A stretch of DNA of 64,000 nt from Aldehydirespirator sp965261105. Its GTDB lineage: Bacteria; Actinomycetota; Acidimicrobiia; Acidimicrobiales; Aldehydirespiratoraceae. A program made the translations under genes and the position numbers. Numbering within the stretch: position 1 is the stretch's first letter; every line of letters starts with the position of its first letter. Positions 1 to 7,722 of this stretch are shown piece by piece. Under the pieces are notes generated by a model. That model saw only the letters and a program-made list of their open reading frames with translations. It had not been told where the DNA came from and ran no database searches. Location: NCBI GenBank assembly GCA_965261105.1, contig CBDHCM010000006.1, positions 496,001-560,000 of the forward strand, read 5' to 3'.

Positions 1-719
1 GGCACCCAGCTGGAGTCCAGGAGCACCTCCAGACCCGGCACGCCGTCGGTGGCCAGCAGGGTGATCGCCCCGTAGTCGGTGTGGGGCGTGCTGAACACGG
101 GAGCCGAATCGTCCTCCAGCGCAGGCTCGGCCGGGGGATAGTGAAGGAAGCGCAGCCGGCACTGCGGCTCGGACATGCGGGCCGCGAAGAAGCCGGGCAC
201 GCCCAGCGTGGTCGCCAGAGCCTCCAGCACGGCGTGGGCTGCGCCGAGGGCGGCGGCCTGGTAGTCGCGCACCGCGGCGACGAACCCGTCGCATCCGAGC
301 GCCTCGACGGCATCCAGGTCGACCTCGCCGGTCAGGCCCATGTCGAGGTACTCGGCGGCCAGGCTCGACCGGCCCATGTAGGCAGCGCCGGCCGGGGTGC
401 GGGCCTCGATCCGGTCGGGCACGTACCCGTAGCGGTCGATCCTCGGCACCCGGTCCTTGAGGTCCGCAGGCAGCCCGAAGAAGGCTCGGGCCGCGTCGAA
501 GGCCGCGGCGAGTTCGGCGTCCATGCCGTGGCCGGTCAGCACGAACAGGCCTTCCGTGGCGCAGGCGGCCTCCACTTCGGACACGAACCGACGATCGCCG
601 GCGGCACCGGGCCCGTTGCCCGCCAGCGCCGAGATGTCGACGGTGGGAGGCGCGAGCGGCGCCGGCGGTATGACGGCGGCCTTTTCAGCGGCGAGCGGGG
701 TGTGGGACAATCCGCCCAT
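1..719 (-). CDS. 2-oxoglutarate/Fe(II)-dependent oxygenase, isopenicillin N synthase family (C-terminus outside window)
   Basis: Read on the minus strand, an open frame starts with ATG at 717-719 and runs off the left edge, giving about 239 residues. The N-terminal part fits the DIOX_N domain (VDIS near residue 27, then EACATEGLFVLTGHGM, the usual 'GFF.v.nHGi' region). The C-terminal part reaches the catalytic domain, with RFLHYPP followed by TPHTDYGAITLLATDG, where the H and D of HTD are two of the three iron ligands of this family; the second His and the 2OG-binding Arg lie beyond position 1. Such enzymes hydroxylate or cyclise small molecules using 2-oxoglutarate and O2; the substrate is unknown. 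Its start codon overlaps that of the divergent Rieske oxygenase, so the two may act on one catabolic route, which is an inference. Confidence 0.85.
   Translation of the reverse strand, partial: MGGLSHTPLAAEKAAVIPPAPLAPPTVDISALAGNGPGAAGDRRFVSEVEAACATEGLFVLTGHGMDAELAAAFDAARAFFGLPADLKDRVPRIDRYGYVPDRIEARTPAGAAYMGRSSLAAEYLDMGLTGEVDLDAVEALGCDGFVAAVRDYQAAALGAAHAVLEALATTLGVPGFFAARMSEPQCRLRFLHYPPAEPALEDDSAPVFSTPHTDYGAITLLATDGVPGLEVLLDSSWV
682..711 (+). promoter_or_regulatory. Candidate leaderless promoter of the Rieske oxygenase gene
   Basis: TTTTCA (682-687), an 18 bp spacer and an extended -10 TGG-GACAAT (703-711) end 6 bp before the ATG at 718. This geometry puts transcription initiation at or next to the start codon, as in leaderless actinobacterial mRNAs. 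No Shine-Dalgarno sequence is present. The promoter lies inside the divergent oxygenase coding sequence. Confidence 0.4.
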
Positions 720-1992
720 GACTGAGGGACAAACTAGGGCCGCGAACAGCATCGGGCCAACAAGCGCCAAGCCGGCGGAGTGGATCGATGACGGCCGCGC
801 CTACGGGCGTCCGAGGGGAGAATGGAATCCCGAGTTGGTGGAGACCTCGGCGGGCACCCCGGCGGGCGAGCTGCTGAGGCGCTACTGGCATCCCATCGCG
901 CTCAGTTCCGAGGCGACCAGCCTGCCCCGCAAGGTGCGGATTCTCGGCGAGGACCTGATCCTGTTCCGCGACGGCAGCGACCGGCCCGGACTCGTGGAGC
1001 CCCGCTGCTGCCACAGAGGCACCACCCTCTACTACGGCCGGGTCGAGGACGACGGGATTCGCTGCCCCTATCACGGCTGGCTGTTCGCGGCGGACGGCGT
1101 CTGCATGGACCAGCCATGCGAGCCTGACCGGGGACGCAACCGAGCGTCCTACCGCCAGCCCTGGTACCCGGTGCAGGAGTACAACGGCCTGGTTTTCGCG
1201 TATATGGGACCGGCCGAGCGCCAGCCGGTCCTCCCCCGCTACGACATCTTCGAGGACCTGCGCGACGACGAGGAGATCGTGATCATCGACCACTTCGCCT
1301 TCGGAGGCCCCAGCGAGGCGCCCTGCAACTGGTTCCAGACCCATGAGAACGCCATGGATCCGTATCACGTGTTCATCCTCCACAACGCCATCAGCGGCCA
1401 CCAGTTCGATCCCAAGCTGGAGATCTGGCCCCGCATCGACTGGCAGCGCCACTCCTGGGGCGTGACCGCCAGCCAGGACAGGGATCTGCCCGACGGCACC
1501 GTGCTGCACCGGGTTACCGAGATCCGGGTGCCGACCATCAGGGCCATACCCACCCCGACGCTCAGCGTGCTGGGCAAGACCAACAACATGTCGTGGGCCG
1601 TGCCCATCGACGACACCCGCACCAAGGTGCTGGCCATGGTGCGCAAGCCCAAGGACCGCACGCCTCAGGGGCTGCCCGTCTACTCGGACGCCAAGAGCTG
1701 GTTCGAGCTCGACGAGGAGGGGCACCAGCGCTATCCGGGCGACTACGAGACCCAGGTCGGCCAGGGGCCGATCACGCTGCACTCCACCGAGACGCTGGCG
1801 TCCAGCGACCGGGGGGTGTCGATGGTGCGGCGCCAGTTCCTCGAGCAGGTCCGGGTGGTGGCCTCCGGCGGGGACCCGGTGGGCGTCAGCTTTGATCCCG
1901 ACGAGCCGCCGGTGCCGCTGCGGGCCGGCAACTACATGATGACGCCGGGCGGTGAGTCGCTCGCAACCGAGTACTCCTTCGTGGAGCAGTAG
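718..1992 (+). CDS. Rieske non-heme iron ring-hydroxylating oxygenase, large subunit (phthalate dioxygenase-like)
   Basis: The 424-residue protein carries a Rieske [2Fe-2S] site, C97-C98-H99 and C116-P-Y-H119 (CxH...CxxH), followed by the mononuclear iron site N211-A-M-D214-P-Y-H217-x4-H222 of the alpha-subunit family. The N-terminal RYWHPIALSSE segment resembles phthalate dioxygenase and vanillate demethylase types, which work with a separate reductase and form homo-oligomers; no reductase is encoded nearby. It would insert O2 into, or demethylate, an aromatic or other ring substrate. The frame is open back to 457, but that extension overlaps the convincing oxygenase on the other strand, so I place the start at 718, where homology begins soon after and a leaderless -10 fits. 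Substrate unknown. Confidence 0.9.
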   Translation: MTEGQTRAANSIGPTSAKPAEWIDDGRAYGRPRGEWNPELVETSAGTPAGELLRRYWHPIALSSEATSLPRKVRILGEDLILFRDGSDRPGLVEPRCCHRGTTLYYGRVEDDGIRCPYHGWLFAADGVCMDQPCEPDRGRNRASYRQPWYPVQEYNGLVFAYMGPAERQPVLPRYDIFEDLRDDEEIVIIDHFAFGGPSEAPCNWFQTHENAMDPYHVFILHNAISGHQFDPKLEIWPRIDWQRHSWGVTASQDRDLPDGTVLHRVTEIRVPTIRAIPTPTLSVLGKTNNMSWAVPIDDTRTKVLAMVRKPKDRTPQGLPVYSDAKSWFELDEEGHQRYPGDYETQVGQGPITLHSTETLASSDRGVSMVRRQFLEQVRVVASGGDPVGVSFDPDEPPVPLRAGNYMMTPGGESLATEYSFVEQ

Positions 1993-2115
1993 GCAGGCCG
2001 TTCCGTCAGGGTGCGCTGTTTCGCGCTCTTGTTCGCTGCGCTCACGGGCCGCTCGGGCCGCGGCCTCGCTCAGCGCCTCGCGAAGTCCCCCTGAACTGCG
2101 GCCTACCGCTCGGCC
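1993..2115 (-). repeat. Family A seam repeat, copy 1
   Basis: This is the first copy of an interspersed family whose plus form is AGAGGCCGAGCGGATAGG (left end), a core GCCCGAGCGGCCCGTGAGCG followed by CAGCGAACAAGAGCGGG, and a right end complementary to the left (CCTATCCGCTCGGCCTCT). Here it is inverted, begins directly after the Rieske stop codon, and its far end CTACCGCTCGGCCTCAG overlaps the end of the convergent amidohydrolase gene. The family covers 13.1 kb, 15.7 kb, 36.1 kb, 37.5 kb, 45.2 kb, 47.7 kb, 49.7 kb, 54 kb and 60.1 kb as well. Confidence 0.8.
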
Positions 2116-3369
2116 TCAGCTTGGTCGCATCACTCGGGTCTGCTGGTCGGCTGAGGCCACCAGCCGGCCCCCGCGGTAAATCCGCCGCGACATCGGGGCG
2201 TCGGCCACCGCGCCCCGCAGCGACGGCGCGTCGATGGCCACGAAGTCGGCGGGATCGCCCGGCTCGAAGTTGACCGGGGCCAGACCCATCACCCTCCGGG
2301 CGGTGTTCGACACCATGTCATAGGCGTCGGCGGGCAGGCGATGACCGGCCATCACCATCAGCGCGGCCGTCTCCAGCGGGTCGCTGCGGCCCACCAGGTT
2401 GAACGGGTCCTGCACGTTGTCGGCCCCCGCGGCCACGACGGCACCCGCATCCAGCAGCGCGTTGATGGCGGTGAGGCCCCGGGGCGTGCCCACAGGGTCG
2501 TCGCGGCCCTGCAGGAACAGGTTGGTCTGGGGCAGGGTGATCACCGAGATGCCCGCGGCCGCGACCTCGGCGGCCACTGCGGCCTGCACCTCCGGCGACT
2601 GCATGCCCAGGCTGACGCAGTGGCTCGCGGCCACTGATCCATCGAAGCCCTTGTCGCTCACCTGGCGGGCCAGCTCCCGCAGCGTCAGCACCGACGCGTC
2701 GAGCGTCTCGTCGGTGTGCAGGTCGATGTCGATGCCGGCGGATGTGGCCAGCGACAGCACGTCGGAGATGTGGGCCGGCGGGTCGTCCTGGAGGTTCGGA
2801 CAGCCTCCCACCAAGTCAACCCCAGCCTCCACGGCCTCCTCCAGCGCTCGAACGTTGGCGGCGCTGTCGGGGCCGGTCATCGGCCAGCCGGTCAGGGCCA
2901 CCATCTGGAAGTCGATGAGGCCCTCCATGGCCCGAGCCGCCTCCTGCACGGCCAAGACGCTGGCGATGCCGATGTCGGCGGTGACGTTGATGTGGGTGCG
3001 GACTGCGGTCACCCCGTGCACGAGCAGCATCTCGAAGGCCTGTGTGGCCCTCTGCACCGTGCGGTCATAGGACAGCCGACCGTCCTCCGCGGCCTGGAAC
3101 CAGGCCTCGATGGCGCCCATGAGATCGCCCTTGGGGTTGGGTATCTCATCGGCGGTGAGGGCCTTGTCGAGGTGGGCGTGAGGCTCGGCCATGGCCGGCA
3201 GCAGCAGCCAGCCGCCCAGATCCTCGACGTTCATGCCGTCGACCTCGGTGTCGCCGTCGATCGCGGTCGAGCCCGCGGCAGCGACGCCGGCGATCGTGCC
3301 GTCGGCCCCGTCAACGCTGACGTCCACCAGACGACCGTCGGTCAGCCGGGCGTTGCGGAGCACTCTCAC
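2116..3369 (-). CDS. Cytosine deaminase-like amidohydrolase
   Basis: A 417-residue metal-dependent hydrolase of the amidohydrolase superfamily. Metal ligands are visible as PHAHLDK (HxH near residue 63), the histidine of DLHTDE (near 217), ASHC (near 248) and the aspartate of GADNVQDPF (near 317), which matches the CodA pattern HxHLDK ... HxDE ... SHC ... D(D/N)xxDPW. The N- and C-terminal segments form the usual composite beta-sandwich (LRNARLTDG; YRGGRLV). The family deaminates or opens cytosine, creatinine-like and N-acyl ring compounds; which one cannot be told. It is cytoplasmic, convergent with the Rieske gene and the last recognisable gene of its strand before the CoA-transferase remnant. 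Confidence 0.85.
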   Translation of the reverse strand: MRVLRNARLTDGRLVDVSVDGADGTIAGVAAAGSTAIDGDTEVDGMNVEDLGGWLLLPAMAEPHAHLDKALTADEIPNPKGDLMGAIEAWFQAAEDGRLSYDRTVQRATQAFEMLLVHGVTAVRTHINVTADIGIASVLAVQEAARAMEGLIDFQMVALTGWPMTGPDSAANVRALEEAVEAGVDLVGGCPNLQDDPPAHISDVLSLATSAGIDIDLHTDETLDASVLTLRELARQVSDKGFDGSVAASHCVSLGMQSPEVQAAVAAEVAAAGISVITLPQTNLFLQGRDDPVGTPRGLTAINALLDAGAVVAAGADNVQDPFNLVGRSDPLETAALMVMAGHRLPADAYDMVSNTARRVMGLAPVNFEPGDPADFVAIDAPSLRGAVADAPMSRRIYRGGRLVASADQQTRVMRPS

Positions 3370-3484
3370 GAGTCAGCCTCCTGGGTGTCGGCGTGGTTGT
3401 TGGCGGGCTGGATTCAGCCCGGCAAGTCTCCCAGCAATCGGCTGCAACGCCCAAGGCGGCCGGGGGCGAGGTGGCGGCTCGCTC

Positions 3485-3787
3485 CTAGAGCACAGCGCCG
3501 GCCCGGCGCAGATCCTCGACCGCGCCGGCATCGAAGCCCAGCTCGGCCAGGATCTCATCAGCGTGCTCGTTGAGCCGGGGAACGGAGGGCCGGAACTCGG
3601 GCTGGGTGGTCGAGAACCTCGGCGCCAGGCGGGGCCGGCGGATCCGGCCCGCGGTCGGATGGTCCCACTCGACGAGGGTCTCGTTGTGGCGGATCTGCGG
3701 GTCGGTGTGCAGATCCTCCACTGCGGTGGCCTCGCCACAAGGCACGGAGTTCTCGTGTCCGCGTTCCCAAGACGCCCTGTTGTGCAT
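3485..3787 (-). pseudogene. CaiB/BaiF (class III) CoA-transferase, C-terminal remnant
   Basis: The last ~85 codons match the C-terminus of family III CoA-transferases: VPCGEATAVEDLHTDPQI, then PEFRPSVPRLNEHADEIL and AELGFDAGAVEDLRRAG, the standard 'PvPrlGeHt.evL.elG' ending. The preceding ~300 residues of the family, including the catalytic Asp region, are missing; upstream the frame runs straight into three 43-bp tandem repeats (3810-3938). I therefore call a truncated pseudogene. The open frame upstream (to 3919) is repeat-derived and not protein-like. A loss of the 5' part by deletion next to the repeats is an inference. Confidence 0.75.
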
Positions 3788-3809
3788 TCCCCCGCCGCGC
3801 CTCGCGGGG

Positions 3810-3938
3810 GTTCCCGGGGTGCGCGCAATCCATCCCTGCTGCGTTCGCGGGGGTTCCCGGGGTGCGCGCAATCCATCCCTGCTGCGTTCGCGGGGGTTCC
3901 CGGGGTGCGCGCAATCCATCCCTGCTGCGTTCGCGGGG
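3810..3938 (+). repeat. Three tandem copies of a 43-bp unit
   Basis: Units begin at 3810, 3853 and 3896 with GTTCCCGGGGTGCGCGCAAT and end CTGCTGCGTTCGCGGGG; the copies are identical by eye. The array sits between the truncated CoA-transferase and the alcohol dehydrogenase, and its last copy ends 50 bp before the dehydrogenase start. With only three adjacent units and no spacers it is not a CRISPR. Confidence 0.95.
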
Positions 3939-3987
3939 GCGCGGCGATCGCGCTAGCGTCGCGGGTCCGAGTCCTGGGAGGTGCCGA

Positions 3988-5106
3988 GTGAAGACCAGAG
4001 CAGCCGTGCTGCGAGAGACCAACGCCGATTGGAGCGTCGAGGAGATCGAGCTCGACGGCCCCGGGCCCCGCGAGGTGCTGGTGAAGACCACCGCGGCCGG
4101 GATGTGCCATTCCGATGAGCACGCCCGCAACGGCTCGATGCCGGTGCCGCTTCCCATCGTGGGAGGCCACGAGGGGGCCGGGGTGGTCGTCGAGGTGGGC
4201 GAGGGTGTGGCCGAACTGGTCGTGGGCGACCACATCTCGGCCTCGTTCGTGCCGTCGTGTGGCCGGTGCCGCTGGTGCGCCGACGGCCAGCAGCACCTCT
4301 GCGACTTGGGCAGGCACCTGCTCGCTCCCGGGATGTTGCCTCCTGCGGGAGGGTTCCGCCATCACGACGCCGACGGCAACGACCTCACTCCCATGCTCAA
4401 GCTGGGCACGTTCGCCGAGCACATGGTGGTCAGCATCGACTCTGCGGTGAAGGTCGACCCCGACGTTCCCGGGCCCATCGCCGCACTGGTGAGCTGCGGG
4501 GTCACAACGGGCTTCGGGGCGGTGGCCAACCGGGCCGACGTCCGGCCCGGGGACACCGTGGTGGTGGTGGGCTGCGGCGGGCTCGGCAGCGCGGCGCTGC
4601 AGGCGGCCAAGCTGGGCGGGGCCTCCAACATCGTGGCCGTCGACCCGGCCGAGTCGAAGCGCGAGGCCGCCGGCAAGTTCGGCGCCACCCACACAGCCGA
4701 GTCCATGGAAGCGGCCATGGGGACGGTCGGGCTGATCACCGGCGGCGTGATGGCCGACAGCGTGATCCTCACCCCCGGCGTCATGAGCGGCGACCTGCTG
4801 GCCCCGGCGCAGTTCCTGGTTCGCAAGGGCGGGACGGTGGTGGTGGCCGCCGTCGCCCCGCTGGAGCAGATGGACGTGCAGTTCAACCTGTTCGAGTTCG
4901 CTATGTTGAACAAGCAGCTGAAGGGCTCGATGTTCGGCTCGGCCAGTCCCCGCTCGGAGATCCCGCACCTGCTGTCGCTCTACACCCAGGGACAGCTCGA
5001 CCTCGACAGCTTCGTGAGCGCCACCTACTCGCTCGACGAAGTCAATGATGGCTACCGGGACTTGCGGGAAGGCCGCAACATCCGAGGTGTCGTCGTCTTT
5101 GACTGA
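3988..5106 (+). CDS. Zinc-dependent alcohol dehydrogenase, NDMA-dependent (nicotinoprotein) type
   Basis: A 372-residue MDR alcohol dehydrogenase. MCHSDEHA near residue 39 supplies the catalytic zinc Cys, GGHEGAG near 58 the second ligand, and CGRCRWCADGQQHLC near 91-105 the four structural-zinc cysteines; VVVVGCGGLGSAALQAA near 192 is the Rossmann GxGxxG. The beginning KTRAAVLRETNADWSVEEIE and the overall pattern fit the Rxyl_3153/NDMA-dependent family, which holds NAD(H) tightly and is known to use mycofactocin as electron carrier; no mycofactocin genes are in this window. Start is GTG at 3988 with GGGAGG seven bases upstream, and TAGCGT upstream at about 3955 may be a -10. It overlaps the following MoxR gene, so the two are co-transcribed. 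Confidence 0.9.
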   Translation: MKTRAAVLRETNADWSVEEIELDGPGPREVLVKTTAAGMCHSDEHARNGSMPVPLPIVGGHEGAGVVVEVGEGVAELVVGDHISASFVPSCGRCRWCADGQQHLCDLGRHLLAPGMLPPAGGFRHHDADGNDLTPMLKLGTFAEHMVVSIDSAVKVDPDVPGPIAALVSCGVTTGFGAVANRADVRPGDTVVVVGCGGLGSAALQAAKLGGASNIVAVDPAESKREAAGKFGATHTAESMEAAMGTVGLITGGVMADSVILTPGVMSGDLLAPAQFLVRKGGTVVVAAVAPLEQMDVQFNLFEFAMLNKQLKGSMFGSASPRSEIPHLLSLYTQGQLDLDSFVSATYSLDEVNDGYRDLREGRNIRGVVVFD

Positions 5107-6154
5107 GCAGGCCGCCGGGGCCGGCGCTGCAGCCGCGAGCGACAATCGCGAGGCGCGCGCCGCGCCGGCGGGCTTTTCCGGCCGTGACGAAGACCTCGGT
5201 GGCCTCGTGGAGGCCGTGGCGGCAGCCATAGTTGGACGCCGGCGCGAGGTCGAGTTGGTGATCGCCGCGGTCAGCGCGGGACGCCACCTGCTGCTGGAGG
5301 GTCCGCCCGGCACCGGCAAGACCACGCTGCTGAGAGCATTGGCCGCGGCGCTGGACGTTCCGCTGGTCACCGTCGAGGGCAACGCCGAGCTGACCCCGGC
5401 CCGGCTCGCGGGCCAGTTCGACCCGGCCCGGGTGCTCTCGGAGGGCTACACCCCTGAGGCCTTCGTGGCCGGTCCGCTCGTCGAGGCGATGCAGGACGGG
5501 GCTGTGCTCTACGCCGAGGAGCTCAACCGGGTGCCCGAGGAGACCGTCAACCTGCTCATCGGGGTGATGTCCGAGGGCGAGCTCCACCTGCCCAGAGTGG
5601 GCAGGATCGCCGCCGCCGAGCAATTCCGCCTGGTGGCCGCTATGAACCCCTACGACACGGTGGGCACGTCGCGCCTGTCCAGCGCGGTCTACGACCGCAT
5701 CTGCCGGGTGGCCATGGGCTACCAGGACGAGCGCGACGAGCGTCTCATCGTCGAGCGGCGGGCCCAGGGTTTCCCCACCGGCGGCGAGGCAACCGAGCGC
5801 ACCGTGGCCCGGGCCGTGGCCGTGACCCGGGCAACCCGCACCCACCGCGATGTCCGGATGGGGTCGTCGGTGCGCGGGGCCATGGACCTGTGCGACGTGG
5901 CCGCGCGCCTCTGCGGGCTCCGCGGCCGGAAGCTCGACGACCCCGGCGCGGGGCTCGACGCCGCGCTGATGGCTCTCACCGGCCGCATCCGCCTCCACGA
6001 GGGAGGCGACCGCACGCCCGAGGCCATCGTGCGCGAGCTGTGGGAGGAAGCGCTCGCCGCCGAGCAGCACAGCCGGGAACCGCCCACCGAGTCCTTGGTG
6101 CCCACCGCGGGAAAAGCCTCGGCCCCCGGCGGGCCGACCAGCCCGGGGGCCTAG
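5087..6154 (+). CDS. MoxR-family AAA+ ATPase
   Basis: About 355 residues. Walker A is GPPGTGKTTL near residue 72, the Walker B region is VLYAEELNRVPEE near 140, and sensor 1 AAMNPYDTVG follows near 185, the layout of MoxR/CoxD/NorQ ATPases that remodel or activate a partner enzyme together with a VWA protein. The VWA gene follows directly. I prefer GTG 5087 (20-nt overlap with the dehydrogenase stop); ATG 5045 in the same frame is possible but would overlap by 62 nt. The C-terminal 30 residues are low complexity. CoxD-type metal-centre maturation of the nearby oxygenases is a tempting but unproved role. Confidence 0.85.
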   Translation: MSSSLTEQAAGAGAAAASDNREARAAPAGFSGRDEDLGGLVEAVAAAIVGRRREVELVIAAVSAGRHLLLEGPPGTGKTTLLRALAAALDVPLVTVEGNAELTPARLAGQFDPARVLSEGYTPEAFVAGPLVEAMQDGAVLYAEELNRVPEETVNLLIGVMSEGELHLPRVGRIAAAEQFRLVAAMNPYDTVGTSRLSSAVYDRICRVAMGYQDERDERLIVERRAQGFPTGGEATERTVARAVAVTRATRTHRDVRMGSSVRGAMDLCDVAARLCGLRGRKLDDPGAGLDAALMALTGRIRLHEGGDRTPEAIVRELWEEALAAEQHSREPPTESLVPTAGKASAPGGPTSPGA

Positions 6155-6198
6155 TCCTCGAAGGGTCTCGGGCCCGCGAGGCGCTCGACGCCGAGCGG

Positions 6199-7077
6199 GT
6201 GCGCACCACGCCCCGCGGCCACTACGAAGGCCAGCCCGGCTTCAGGCTGCTGAGTCCCGAGACCGGCGCGCTCGATGCCGCCGAGGTGGCGGCCCGGGCC
6301 TCGGCCGACCCCGATCAGACCCTGGCCCTGCTGGCCGACATGGCTGCCGCCGCCGACCGCAGGATGGCCGCGCTGGCCGCCCGGCTGGCGGGCCGCCTTG
6401 CGCTCGACCTGGCCCGGGCCGGAGCGTCGTCGGCGGGCGGGGTCGGACGTCTTGAGGTTGCACGGGCCGACCGCTGCTCGGGCGATGTCGACGTCGACCG
6501 CAGCCTCGACGGGTTGCTCGAAGCCAAGGCTGCAGGACGGCCGTGGAGGCTGGAGGAGCTGTGGGTTCAGCGCTGGCAGCGTCCCGCCACCGCGATCGCG
6601 CTCGTCGTCGATCGGTCGGGGTCGATGGGCGGCCCCAGGCTGGCCGCTGCCGCGGTGGCGGCCGCCGCCTGCGCCCTGAGAGCACCCCAGCAGTGGTCGG
6701 CGCTGGCCTTCGGCGACCAGGTCGTGGCCATCAAATCCGCCGATCGCGACCGTCCGGCGCCCGCGGTGGTCGACGACATTCTGCGGTTGCGCGGCTACGG
6801 CACCACCGACCTCGCGGCCGCGCTCGAAGCGGCCCAGGTCCAGCTTGAGCGCTGCACCGCCCGCCGCCGAGTGGCGGTGCTGCTGTCGGACTGCCGGGCC
6901 ACCGCAGGGGGCGATCCAGTGGCCGCGGCCCGCCGCCTCGACGAGCTGTGCGTTATCGCGCCCGCCGGCGACGCAGCCGACGCCGAGTCGTTCGCGGCAG
7001 CCGCAGGCGCCCGATTTGCGGCGATCGCGGGCCCTCGCTCCATCCCGGCCGCGGTCGCGACCGTCCTGGGCAACTGA
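6199..7077 (+). CDS. VWA-domain protein partner of MoxR (CoxE/ChlD-like)
   Basis: About 292 residues. The MIDAS metal site is LVVDRSGSMGG near residue 137 (DxSxS) with RGYGTTDLAAAL near 200 supplying the Thr and VLLSDCRATAGGD near 232 the Asp; this is a complete MIDAS. N-terminal residues are helical and Ala-rich. Such proteins act with the upstream AAA+ ATPase to insert or activate metals in client enzymes. The frame is open upstream across the MoxR 3' end, so the start is uncertain; GTG 6199 is the first usual start codon after the MoxR stop at 6154. Translation of a few more upstream codons is possible. Confidence 0.75.
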   Translation: MRTTPRGHYEGQPGFRLLSPETGALDAAEVAARASADPDQTLALLADMAAAADRRMAALAARLAGRLALDLARAGASSAGGVGRLEVARADRCSGDVDVDRSLDGLLEAKAAGRPWRLEELWVQRWQRPATAIALVVDRSGSMGGPRLAAAAVAAAACALRAPQQWSALAFGDQVVAIKSADRDRPAPAVVDDILRLRGYGTTDLAAALEAAQVQLERCTARRRVAVLLSDCRATAGGDPVAAARRLDELCVIAPAGDAADAESFAAAAGARFAAIAGPRSIPAAVATVLGN

Positions 7078-7096
7078 CCTGGGCCACTGTCTCGGC

Positions 7097-7507
7097 TCAC
7101 GGCCCCGGATGACTGGCCCCCGGACCCGCTGCCTGAGCCCGGGGGTACCGGAGCGGGGCCGTCGCGGCATCATCGGGCGCCACCACCACGATCTCGCCGT
7201 CGAGCACCTGCACCATGCCCATCGACTTGCGCACGTTGACGCCGCGCTCGTCGAAGCTGATACCGCCGTAGACGTCGTTCACCCACCTCAGCCAGGTGTC
7301 GTAGCCCTGCCGGGAGTCCCTGCCCTCCACTGAGTACTTGCCGGTCTCGCTCAGAGCGGCCCCGAGGCGGATGGTCCCGGCGAACTCGCTCGGGACGGCC
7401 TCCGACGGGCGCGCCCCGGCCGAGTCGTCGGCGCCGCCGCTGCAGGCCGCCACCAGCGGCATCGAGCCGATCAGAGCGATCCCCAAGGCAAGTCCTGCTC
7501 GTCGCAT
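7097..7507 (-). pseudogene. LivK-like substrate-binding lipoprotein with large internal deletion
   Basis: The 136-residue frame begins with a lipoprotein signal peptide (MRRAGLALGIALIGSMPLVA then AAC-SGG lipobox) and the opening of a branched-chain amino-acid-type binding protein, IRLGAALSETGKYSVEGRDS with QGYDTWLRWVND. It then jumps without frameshift to what looks like the C-terminal tail of the same family, ISFDERGVNVRKSMGMVQVL then DGEIVVVAPDDAA. The family is normally about 400 residues, so roughly 270 residues of the ligand-binding core are gone. It cannot bind ligand as the family does. No permease or ATPase genes accompany it. I call it a decayed gene; expression as a short lipoprotein cannot be excluded. 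Confidence 0.75.
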
Positions 7508-7544
7508 GGTTGAGCTCCAGTCCGCCCGCTCGGCTCCTCGGAGG

Positions 7545-7701
7545 CTAGTTGGGGGTCCCAGCGTGCGCGGGGCTTGCACTGGATTGGAAGACCGGAGAAA
7601 CTCCGGCTAGTTGGGGGTCCCAGCGTGCGCGGGGCTTGCACTGGATTGGAAGACCGGAGAAACTCCGGCTAGTTGGGGGTCCCAGCGTGCGCGGGGCTTG
7701 C
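7545..7701 (+). repeat. Two and a half tandem copies of a 62-bp unit
   Basis: Units start at 7545, 7607 and 7669 with CTAGTTGGGGGTCCCAGCGT and continue GCGCGGGGCTTGCACTGG; the third stops after GGGGCTTGC. The array lies between the decayed lipoprotein gene and the acyl-CoA synthetase start, like the 43-bp array ahead of the alcohol dehydrogenase. Confidence 0.95.
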
Positions 7702-7722
7702 TCGTGCTGCCATCATGGCGAC

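Noticed and set aside
457..717. 87-codon N-terminal extension of the Rieske oxygenase
   Set aside because: It overlaps the well-supported divergent 2OG oxygenase on the other strand, lacks homology, and the leaderless -10 fits ATG 718.
3810..3938. CRISPR-like array
   Set aside because: Units are directly adjacent without spacers; same reasoning for the arrays at 7.5, 34.5 and 39.1 kb.
3373..5382. 669-codon minus-strand open frame
   Set aside because: Antisense to the Zn alcohol dehydrogenase; its composition is a mirror of GC-rich third positions and contains no recognisable domain apart from the short CaiB tail in a different frame.
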